Source: CAZUDO01 sp964618895
GTDB taxonomy: Bacteria > Desulfobacterota > Binatia > DP-6
Direction of reading: 5' to 3'
Length of the DNA: 25,673 nucleotides
NCBI GenBank assembly: GCA_964618895.1
Contig: CAZUDO010000098.1
Span: 1 to 25,673 of the forward strand
Under the pieces are notes generated by a model. That model was not told the origin of the DNA. It did no database searches and saw only the letters and a list, made by a program, of their open reading frames with translations. Below are positions 15,137 to 22,208 of the stretch, piece after piece (the first letter of the stretch is position 1; each line of letters begins with the position of its first letter). A program made the translations under genes and the position numbers.

Positions 15137-16375
15137 ATGGGACGGGGCGATCACTACCCTCGACAGCTCCGGGTCGTGCTGGAGGCGGCCCTCCGGGACA
15201 GTCCGATCGTGGTCCTGGTCGGCCCACGCCAAGCCGGCAAGACCACTCTGGTGCGCGAGGTCGTGCCCGACGAGCCGGCCTACGCCGACCTCGACGACCC
15301 GACCGTTCTCGATCAGGCGCAGCGCTCGCCCAAGGACTTCCTGGCTTCGCTCCCCCTCCCGGCAGCGATCGACGAGGTGCAGCGAGCACCGGGTCTGATC
15401 CTGCCGCTCAAGTCCCTGGTGGATCGCGACCGCCGCCCGGGTCGGGTGCTGCTCACCGGCTCCGCGGACCCTTTCGCGACGCACGCCGCGCCCGACTCGC
15501 TCGCCGGGCGGACCGAGGCGCTGACGCTCTGGCCGCTCTCGGAGGTCGAGCTGCGCCGCCGGAAGCCGACGTTCCTCGACCGTGCCTTCGCGGGCGAGTG
15601 GCCGCGCGCGAGCGTGCCGTTCTCGAAGAGCGAGCTGATCGAGATCCTGGTCCGCGGCCACTTCCCCGCGGCGGTAGCCCGGCCCGAGCCCGAGCGTCGC
15701 GCGGCCTGGTATCGGGACTATGCAAGCGCGCTCGCGCAGCGCGACGTCCCGGACCTCGTGCGCATCTCGTCGATCGGCGCGGTCGCGAGGCTCCTGCGCC
15801 TGCTCGCCGCCCGCACCGCCGGCCTCGTCAATCGCGCAGACCTGGCGCGTGATGCCGGTCTACCGCCGTCGACCCTCGGTCGCTACCTCGACTTGCTGCA
15901 GCGCCTGTTTGTTTTTCACCTCACGCCCGCGTGGTTTCGCAACGTGGGCAAGCGGCTGATCAAGATGCCGAAGCTCCATCTCGTCGACACGGGGCTCGCC
16001 ACAGCACTCCTCGGGATCGACGCCGTCGGTCTCGAGTCCGACGAGACGCGTCTCGGCCCCCTCGCCGAGACGTGCGTCGCGATGGAGCTGCTGAAGCAGG
16101 CGTCTTGGCATCGAAAGCGTCCGGCGCTGCACCACTTCCGCACGGAGGCTGGCGCCGAGGTCGACCTGGTGCTCGAGAGCCCCGACGGCGCGATCGTCGG
16201 CGTGGAGGTCAAGGCCTCGGCCGATTTCGGCGACCGCGATCTACGCGGGCTGCGGGTGCTGGCCGAGATCGCGGGCAAGCGCTTCGCGCGCGGCATCCTG
16301 CTGCACGCGGGGCGATTGGTCGAGGCCGTCGGGCCACGCCTCGTCGCGGCACCGATCGCCTCGCTCTGGAAGTGA
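15137..16375 (+). CDS. AAA+ ATPase with DUF4143 (nuclease-like) C-terminus
   Basis: A 412-residue protein of the widespread AAA/DUF4143 family. Walker A is GPRQAGKTT (29-37) and Walker B ends in AIDEVQ (D79-E80), with sensor segment RVLLTGSADPF. A winged-helix-like middle has RADLARDAGLPPSTLGRYLD. The C-terminus has the PD-(D/E)xK-like spacing FRTEAGAEVDLVLE...IVGVEVKAS. The molecular role is poorly defined; these genes cluster with toxin-antitoxin and defence loci. I chose the ATG at 15137, preceded by GTAGGA, over the GTG at 15119. It appears intact and lies between the RES remnant and the ParD-like antitoxin. Confidence 0.9.
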   Translation: MGRGDHYPRQLRVVLEAALRDSPIVVLVGPRQAGKTTLVREVVPDEPAYADLDDPTVLDQAQRSPKDFLASLPLPAAIDEVQRAPGLILPLKSLVDRDRRPGRVLLTGSADPFATHAAPDSLAGRTEALTLWPLSEVELRRRKPTFLDRAFAGEWPRASVPFSKSELIEILVRGHFPAAVARPEPERRAAWYRDYASALAQRDVPDLVRISSIGAVARLLRLLAARTAGLVNRADLARDAGLPPSTLGRYLDLLQRLFVFHLTPAWFRNVGKRLIKMPKLHLVDTGLATALLGIDAVGLESDETRLGPLAETCVAMELLKQASWHRKRPALHHFRTEAGAEVDLVLESPDGAIVGVEVKASADFGDRDLRGLRVLAEIAGKRFARGILLHAGRLVEAVGPRLVAAPIASLWK

Positions 16376-16605
16376 ATGTGTGCCTAATGATGTCGCACTC
16401 TCGGGCATCGCGACATCAAGGAGTCTCCCGCCGCCGGGGTCGTCACTTACTGCATTGCTCGCCGCGCCGCCATCCGCGCCGCTGTTGCCAGCGGCGGGTC
16501 ACGCCAGAACACTACGCTTCCTGCGACTTCGTCCTCTCGTTCGCCTCGTCGCCCTACGGACACGCGAACTGGAGTTGCCCCGCTTTCGTAGACGGGTAAT
16601 CGGTT

Positions 16606-16827
16606 TCAGGCTTGGGCAGCGATGCGGGCTTCCTTCACCTTCTCTCGAACGTCAGCCCAGTACGGGTATTGCCGCTTCTCGTCGTCCTGCATCGATCGCA
16701 GGCTCTCCCGGATGACCTCGCTGGCGGACTCGTAGCGGCCACTCTCGACCTTCGCCCGTACGTAGTCTCGAAGCTGGTTCGTGAGAGAGACGCTCAACGT
16801 TGCTTCCCGTGCCATGCTCAAATTCAT
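16606..16827 (-). CDS. ParD-like ribbon-helix-helix antitoxin, no toxin found
   Basis: The roughly 73-residue protein (MAREATLSVSLTNQLRDYVR, then AKVESGRYESASEVIRESLR) is a typical ParD/CopG-like ribbon-helix-helix antitoxin; an alternative start is the ATG at 16815. Family members continue for another 10-20 residues after the YWADVREKV segment, while this one stops after EARIAAQA, so the toxin-binding tail may be shortened. ParE normally follows directly, but the next 230 bases on this strand contain no RelE/ParE-like frame. It is either a solitary repressor or the remainder of a decayed module. Confidence 0.75.
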   Translation of the reverse strand: MNLSMAREATLSVSLTNQLRDYVRAKVESGRYESASEVIRESLRSMQDDEKRQYPYWADVREKVKEARIAAQA

Positions 16828-16851
16828 GACGCCATTCGGGGGGAGTGTCAA

Positions 16852-17245
16852 CCGTTACTACTGCCCACGACGGGTGCGGTCACCCGCAGGCAGCGGTCAT
16901 TATGAGACGAGTTGGCTGCCTGCGGGGCCGAGGGGCCCGAGCCGGGAGTTGGGCTGACCTGCTGAGCCCGACATCTCGACTTTGCGTTGGCATTCCTCGG
17001 TAGTCGCGACTACGGACGACACCCGTCTATGGGACGTCCCGGCCCCTGCGCCGCGCCACGTAAACCGTCGTGGCACTCGGCGCCTCCCGGACGAGTGGCC
17101 GAGCCCCTGCAACCAGCGGCCGCCTACTGCAAAATGGGCCGTTCCATTCTGCAGTCCGCCGCCATCGGAAGGAGGGGCCGTAGGAAGGGATCCGCCCCGG
17201 TCGGTCGCTGGCCCTGTCGCATCCTGGCGCGTCGCTCCCGCGGGC
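16852..17245. other. 394-base gap with repeats, no gene
   Basis: I see no credible gene here. It holds a 12-bp inverted repeat (16883-16926), the block TCTATGGGACGTCC (17028-17041, shared with 8549-8562) and TAGGAAGGGATCC near 17180, similar to the palindrome arm at 13609. Confidence 0.6.
16883..16926. repeat. 12-bp inverted repeat, 20-base loop
   Basis: CCCGCAGGCAGC (16883-16894) is the exact reverse complement of GCTGCCTGCGGG (16915-16926). There is no T-run on either side. Possible terminator or cruciform; function not assignable. Confidence 0.75.
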
Positions 17246-19546
17246 CTACTGCACCATCCACGCCCGTTGCACTTCGCGCACCAGATCGACGATCGGCGTG
17301 CCCGAGACGTCGACGGTCACCTCGTGCAGCCGGCCCGTGAAGCGGAACGGCGTGGCGTACGCCTCGGTGACCGGCGTGCCGTCGCTGTAGCCGCAGCACA
17401 TGCCTTCGCCGGTCAACGCGAACCGGAAGGGTGCGGTGCGGGCGATCTCGGCCCCCGCGACCACGGCCCCGTCGACCACCAGCTCCGCGTGCATCCCGAT
17501 GCCGCGTGTGGGCGTCATCTGCACGCCGACGACGTGGCGTCCGGTGGCGAGCGGCGCGCTCGACAGCGTGGTCTCGTCGAGCCCGGCGAAGTTGTAGGTG
17601 TAGTGGACGCACCGTTCGCGGACGTAGAGCGAGAAGCCGCCGAAGCGTCCGCCCTGCGTCAGGAGGACGCCCTGCGTCCCGGGCTCGAGCAGCTCGATAC
17701 GGGCGACCAGGTGATGTGGCCGGAGCTTCAAGCGCGGCGCGACCTCCTCGGGCAATGCGGCGGCCCCGGGTCGGAGCACGAGGCGGTCGTTCGGCGGGAT
17801 CGCCGGCGGCCGACCGTGACCGAAGAGGCGAATCGCCTGCAGCGGGAGTGCGCCGTACCGCCCGGCCTCGCGGAACCAGAGATCCTGGAGCTCGCGGAGC
17901 TTCTCGGGATGCTCGGACGCCAGGTCGTGGTACTCCGACGGGTCGTCGGCCACGTGATACAGCTCCCAGCGATCCGTCGACGGATGGGCCGAGGGATTGT
18001 CGCCGTCCTCGTAGATCACCATCGCGTGGTACGCCACCGCCTTCCAGCCGCGATGGTAGAGCGCGCGGCACGCGAACTGCTCGTAGTACTGCGTGTCGCG
18101 GTGCTCGGCCGCCCCGGCGTCCGTGAGCGACGCGGCAAAACTCACCCCGGCGAGCGGCTCCTGCGCCACGCCGCCGAGGACGGGCGGCATCTCGACGCCG
18201 GTCAGGTCGAGGATGGTCGCCGCCACGTCGATCGCGTGCACGTACTGCGGGCGCACCGCGCCCCGGTCGGGCACGGCGGGCCAGCGCACGATGAGGGGGT
18301 CGCCGATGCCGCCTTCGTGGGTCTCGCGCTTCCAGCGCCGAAAGGGGGTGTTGCCGGCGAGGGCCCATCCCCACGGATAGTGGCCGTAGGTGCGCGGGCC
18401 GCCGAGCTCGTCCAGGAGTGCGAGCGTCTTCTCGGTATCGTGCGGGAGCCCGTTGAAGACGAAGTTCTCGTTGAAGGTGCCGTGCGCGCCGCCTTCGGCG
18501 CTGGCGCCGTTGTCGCTCAGCAGGAGGACGAGCGTGTGGTCGAGCTCGCCGGTCCGGGTGAGGAACTCGAGCAGGCGGCCCACGTGGTGATCGGTGTGCG
18601 AGAGAAAGCCGGCGTACACTTCCATCATGCGCGCGTAGGCGCGCCGTTCGTCGGCCGGGAGCTGGCTCCAGTCCTGCACCCACGGCGGCCGCGGGCTCAG
18701 CCGGGTGCCGGGCGGGATGATCCCCAGCTCGAGCTGACGGGCGTGTGTGCGCGCGCGCCAGGCGTCCCAGCCATCATCGAAGCGGCCACGGTAGCGATCG
18801 ATCCAGTTACGCGGGGCCTGATGCGGTGCGTGGCACGCCCCGAGCGCGCAGTAGAGGAAGAACGGCTTCGACGGGTCGGCGGCGCGCACGTCCGTGACCA
18901 GCCCGATGGCGCGATCCACGAGGTCGTGGGTCAGGTGGTAGCCCTCGGGTGGTACGAACGTGATCGGCGAGTTGTCGACGACGAGATCGGGGAAGCACTG
19001 GTTGGTCTCGCCGCCGAGGAAGCCGTAGAAACGCTCGAACCCCTGCCCGAGCGGCCAGCGGTCGCGCGGCGCCGCGGCGTGGGTCTCGTCGGCGGGGGCG
19101 AGGTGCCACTTGCCGACGGCGAACGTCGCCCACCCGCGCTGGCGGAGCGCTTCGCTCACGAAGCCGCACGATTTCGGGATGCGCCCGTTGTAGCCGGGAA
19201 AACCCATGGCGAGATCGGTGATACCGCCCATGGCGCACGTGTGCGGGTTCCTCCCGGTCAAGAGGCAGGCACGCGTCGGCGAGCACATCGCGGTGGTGTG
19301 GAAGCTCCGATAGCGAAGGCCGTCGGCGGCCAGGCCGTCGAACACGGGCGTCGCGATGTCGGAGCCGTAGCAGCCGAGCTGGGCGAAGCCGACGTCGTCG
19401 AGGACGATGAGGAGCACGTTCGGTGCCCCGGCGGGCGCGCGGCGCGCCACCGGCCACGCCGGATCGGAGTCGGCGACGGTGAGCCCGACGCGGCCGGGAA
19501 AGGGCTCACCGTCGTAGTAGGTGCGGGGGTCCGACATGGGCGGCAT
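17246..19546 (-). CDS. Large cytosolic-type sulfatase (arylsulfatase, Cys type)
   Basis: The 766-residue alkaline-phosphatase-fold sulfatase hydrolyses sulfate esters. Metal ligands appear in VLLIVLDDVGF (D50-D51), and the formylglycine motif is CSPTRACLLTGRN with C88, to be oxidised by an FGE-type enzyme. Further typical parts are GKWHLAP, the second metal block LLLSDNGAS and the DPSEYHDLASEHPEKL turn. The last 150 residues form a beta-sandwich. There is no signal peptide, as in the long soluble AtsA/PAS-like sulfatases (about 780 residues). An ATG at 19546 or the one three codons later could start it. It follows the Tgt-MnmC fusion gene by 30 bases on the same strand, which suggests one transcript, although the functions look unrelated. 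Confidence 0.93.
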   Translation of the reverse strand: MPPMSDPRTYYDGEPFPGRVGLTVADSDPAWPVARRAPAGAPNVLLIVLDDVGFAQLGCYGSDIATPVFDGLAADGLRYRSFHTTAMCSPTRACLLTGRNPHTCAMGGITDLAMGFPGYNGRIPKSCGFVSEALRQRGWATFAVGKWHLAPADETHAAAPRDRWPLGQGFERFYGFLGGETNQCFPDLVVDNSPITFVPPEGYHLTHDLVDRAIGLVTDVRAADPSKPFFLYCALGACHAPHQAPRNWIDRYRGRFDDGWDAWRARTHARQLELGIIPPGTRLSPRPPWVQDWSQLPADERRAYARMMEVYAGFLSHTDHHVGRLLEFLTRTGELDHTLVLLLSDNGASAEGGAHGTFNENFVFNGLPHDTEKTLALLDELGGPRTYGHYPWGWALAGNTPFRRWKRETHEGGIGDPLIVRWPAVPDRGAVRPQYVHAIDVAATILDLTGVEMPPVLGGVAQEPLAGVSFAASLTDAGAAEHRDTQYYEQFACRALYHRGWKAVAYHAMVIYEDGDNPSAHPSTDRWELYHVADDPSEYHDLASEHPEKLRELQDLWFREAGRYGALPLQAIRLFGHGRPPAIPPNDRLVLRPGAAALPEEVAPRLKLRPHHLVARIELLEPGTQGVLLTQGGRFGGFSLYVRERCVHYTYNFAGLDETTLSSAPLATGRHVVGVQMTPTRGIGMHAELVVDGAVVAGAEIARTAPFRFALTGEGMCCGYSDGTPVTEAYATPFRFTGRLHEVTVDVSGTPIVDLVREVQRAWMVQ

Positions 19547-19576
19547 CCTGCATCAAGGCAGTGCCCGTCGTCGACC

Positions 19577-21601
19577 CTACCCGCCGACCCCCCGGAACTG
19601 CGGGGCCCCCAGGATCCGTTCGGTGACGATGGCGTGACGGGCGGCGGGCACGTCGCTCGGGAACTTGGCGTCGCTCCGCCGCCACCGCTCGAGCCACTCC
19701 GCGTCCAGGAGCACGCGCCCGCGTGCCGGGGCGTGCCGCGAGGCCGGCGGGGCCATCGCGACCGTCGTTTCGGGCTTCGTCCCGGTGGGGACGCCCCGGG
19801 CGACGTGAAAGCCGGCGGCCAGCAAGGCGGCCCGGACCGCGGTGGAGGCCGAATACGTGAACAGCTCCGTATCGTGCTCGCTGCAGGCGGCAAACACGCG
19901 TTCGAAGCACGCCAGGGTCCACATGTCGCGGTCGGTCCGGGCGGAGAAGGGATCGAAGAAAATGACGTCCGGCGTCGGGGCCTCCGTCAGGCGCGACCCG
20001 AAATCGCCCTCGAGGAGCATCCAGGCGACCGCCGCCCGTTCGGACCGCCATTCGCCGCGTCGCAATATCTGCGTGGGGCCGGCGCATTGCAGGTGGGGAA
20101 ACCGCGTCGGGTTCCGCAAGGCGAGCCGCAGGGAGCCGAGATCGTGCTCGAAGCTGATGAGTCGCACCGGCCGCCGCGCCGCCGCCCCCGTCGCCTCGCA
20201 GCAGCGGAGCGCGGCCATGGCGTTGTGAGCCGCACCGAGTCCCACGTCCCACACCACCAGCGGGTCCGGCAGGGGTTCCCGCTGGCGGTCCGCCAATCGG
20301 GACTGGTCGACGTAGAGCGCGTGCGCTTCGACGGTCGGATCGAGCCCGGCGTGCATGATCTCTCCGGACGCCTTGTCGACCACGCTGGCGAAGCCGTGCG
20401 CCGACACCCGAACCTCGAAGCGGTCCATGGCGTGCGGATCGCGCCGGCGGCGTCGGGTGATCGGCGCCACCGACGGATGCTCGTCGTCGCCGCGCCCGAG
20501 CGTGTCCCGTTGCTCCCGGTAGTACGCCGCGAAGGTGTCGGCGAGCACGTGCCGGCGCATGGCGGCCGTCAGGCTGTGGTAGAAGTGCACGTTGTGCTTG
20601 GTCAGCAGGTGCCAGCCGAGCACCTCGCCGGCCTTAGTCAGGTGATGGAGGTAGGCCCGTGAATACCCCGCGCACGTCGGGCAGTCGCAACGGGGATCCA
20701 GCGGCTCCTCGGCCAGCTTATAGACGCTGCGATAGAGGTTCCGGCGGCCGGCCGAGGTGAACGCCACCCCCTGTTTGGCGAGGGCCGACGGGATGCTGCA
20801 GTCGAACATGTCGATCCCCCGATGCACGGCCTCCAGCAGATCGACCGGGGTGCCGACGCCCATCAGGTAGCGGGGCAGGGTAGCGGGGAGCAGGTCGGTG
20901 GTCAGCTCGGTGAACTGTTCCCGTTGCGCCTTCGATTCCCCGACCGCCAGGCCCCCGATGGCGAAGCCGTCGAAGGGCAGGCACGTCAGGCCGCGCGCGC
21001 TGTCCCGGCGCAGGTCGTCGAAGCAGGCGCCCTGCACGATGCCGAACAGCGCCTGCAGGGAATCGCCCCGCGCGGCCAGGCTGCGAGCGGCCCAGCGCTC
21101 GGTCAAGTGCATGGCCGCGGCCGCGGTCGCGTGGTCCGCCGTCGACGGGATGCACTGATCGAGCGCCATCATGATGTCGCCGCCGATGGCCTGCTGCACG
21201 GCGATGCTGCGCTCGGGGCTCAACATGATGCGCGTGCCGTCGACGTAGCTCCGGAAGAGCGCTCCTTCTTCGCTGATGGCACGCTCGCCGGCGAGCGAGA
21301 ACACCTGGAATCCCCCCGAGTCGGTCAGCACCGACCCGCTCCAGTTCATGAAGCGGTGGATGCCTCCCACCCGGGCGAACACCTCGAGGCCGGGACGGAG
21401 CAGGAGATGATAGGCGTTGGCGAGCAGGATGCGCGAGCCGGCCGCCTGCAGATCCTCGACGGACAGTCCCCGGACGGTGGCCTGCGTCCCCACGGGCATG
21501 AAGACGGGCGTCAGCACCTCGCCGTGCCGCGTCTGGAACCGGGCGGCGCGGGCACGGGATGCGGTCGCCTGGGCGTCGACCTGGAATTGAAGACGCGTCA
21601 T
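19577..21601 (-). CDS. tgt: tRNA-guanine transglycosylase fused to an MnmC-like methyltransferase
   Basis: The 674 residues form two enzymes in one chain. Residues 1-370 are bacterial Tgt, which exchanges G34 for preQ1 in queuosine tRNAs: DSGGFQVFSL (D94), LDQCIP (D148), GIVQG, the nucleophile block MFDCSIPSALAKQG (D267, 38 residues before the first zinc Cys as in E. coli Tgt), and zinc ligands C305, C307, C310 and H336. One deviation is SIPSALAKQG where most Tgts have V-PTR-GRNG. After an Arg-rich linker (ITRRRRRDPH, 381-390) comes an MnmC/MnmD-like SAM methyltransferase with VVWDVGLGAAHNAM (SAM loop), RLISFEHDLG, DVIFFDPFSARTDRDMW and a GFHVARGVPTGTKPETTVAM end. MnmC methylates nm5U34. Both activities target wobble position 34. 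The ATG at 21601 gives the usual Tgt N-terminus. Confidence 0.93.
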   Translation of the reverse strand: MTRLQFQVDAQATASRARAARFQTRHGEVLTPVFMPVGTQATVRGLSVEDLQAAGSRILLANAYHLLLRPGLEVFARVGGIHRFMNWSGSVLTDSGGFQVFSLAGERAISEEGALFRSYVDGTRIMLSPERSIAVQQAIGGDIMMALDQCIPSTADHATAAAAMHLTERWAARSLAARGDSLQALFGIVQGACFDDLRRDSARGLTCLPFDGFAIGGLAVGESKAQREQFTELTTDLLPATLPRYLMGVGTPVDLLEAVHRGIDMFDCSIPSALAKQGVAFTSAGRRNLYRSVYKLAEEPLDPRCDCPTCAGYSRAYLHHLTKAGEVLGWHLLTKHNVHFYHSLTAAMRRHVLADTFAAYYREQRDTLGRGDDEHPSVAPITRRRRRDPHAMDRFEVRVSAHGFASVVDKASGEIMHAGLDPTVEAHALYVDQSRLADRQREPLPDPLVVWDVGLGAAHNAMAALRCCEATGAAARRPVRLISFEHDLGSLRLALRNPTRFPHLQCAGPTQILRRGEWRSERAAVAWMLLEGDFGSRLTEAPTPDVIFFDPFSARTDRDMWTLACFERVFAACSEHDTELFTYSASTAVRAALLAAGFHVARGVPTGTKPETTVAMAPPASRHAPARGRVLLDAEWLERWRRSDAKFPSDVPAARHAIVTERILGAPQFRGVGG

Positions 21602-21911
21602 CGTGGTGTGGCGTTCGCGTACCGGCCCCTGGCGGGGCCGCCCGCGTGAGCGTGAGTCAGCGTGCTGCCAGCGAGCATCAGATGGCCGGATGTAGTGGGT
21701 GGCACGAGACGGTGCAAACGGCGCGTTCCAACGCCCCGCGCCGCGCCATCGAGCTCGCGAGCGATCTTCGAGAGCGGCGGTCGCGCCGGTCGCGCGGCGC
21801 GCGCGCCCTCAGTCCTGAAACACTCCGTTTCCTGGGCGGCGCAGATGAAACGGTGCATCCCCGGAAATCGTGCCACCGCGGCTGGCACCAAGCTCGCACC
21901 TGGCGCCCCAC
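21602..21911. other. 310-base gap upstream of the IS91 transposase
   Basis: I see no gene here. The last 60 bases (GGCTGGCACCAAGCTCGC and onward) resemble the DNA ahead of the IS91 fragment at 6791, so they probably belong to that element's left flank. The promoter of the Tgt fusion gene must lie in the first half. Confidence 0.5.
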
Positions 21912-22181
21912 ATGGGCGGCGTCTACGTGCCGCGCTCGCCGACGACCGGCGTACTCTACGGGGTGGTGCGCACGCATCTCGCCGCCTTCCTTGCCGAGGT
22001 CGAGGCGCGGACGGACGGGTTGCCCGCGTTCGTCGTGCGCGAGTTCCGGAAGTTCCTTCGTTGCGGGGTGCTCGCGCACGGCTTTGCCCGGGTGCGGTGC
22101 GGGGACTGCGCGTTCGAGCGGCTGGTGCCGTTCTCGTGCAAGGGGCGGGGTTTCTGCCCGAGCTGCGGCGGGCGCCGAATG
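21912..22181 (+). pseudogene. IS91-family transposase, 5' part (split by insertion)
   Basis: Ninety residues from MGGVYVPRSPTTGVLYGVVR include the transposase zinc-binding domain with four Cys pairs (RCGVLAHGFARVRCGDC...FSCKGRGFCPSCGGRRM). The reading frame ends at an ATG codon (22179-22181), after which the sequence changes to the serine-recombinase element. The continuation MAERAAHLVDHVLP resumes at the ATG at 24787. Family knowledge: the IS91 transposase is a rolling-circle HUH enzyme. It cannot be made in one piece here. Confidence 0.85.
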
Positions 22182-22194
22182 AAGCACGCTTCAT
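22179..22194. repeat. 16-bp palindrome at the insertion junction
   Basis: ATGAAGC-AC-GCTTCAT is a perfect 7-bp inverted repeat around a 2-bp centre, exactly at the left junction of the inserted element. Serine recombinases use a central dinucleotide in a roughly symmetric site, so it could be a recombination or binding site. Confidence 0.6.
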
Positions 22195-22208
22195 GATACG
22201 TCACCTCG

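Noticed and set aside
14402..15661. 419-codon minus-strand open frame
   Set aside because: It crosses the AAA gene antisense and the RES and nucleotidyltransferase remnants in wrong frames; no domain of its own.
16376..16605. Possible ParE toxin after the ParD-like gene
   Set aside because: All minus-strand frames were read; none shows the RelE/ParE pattern, and stops are frequent.
16982..20662. 1226-codon open frame on the plus strand
   Set aside because: It is the antisense shadow of the sulfatase and Tgt fusion genes; Arg/His/Gly-rich composition without any domain.
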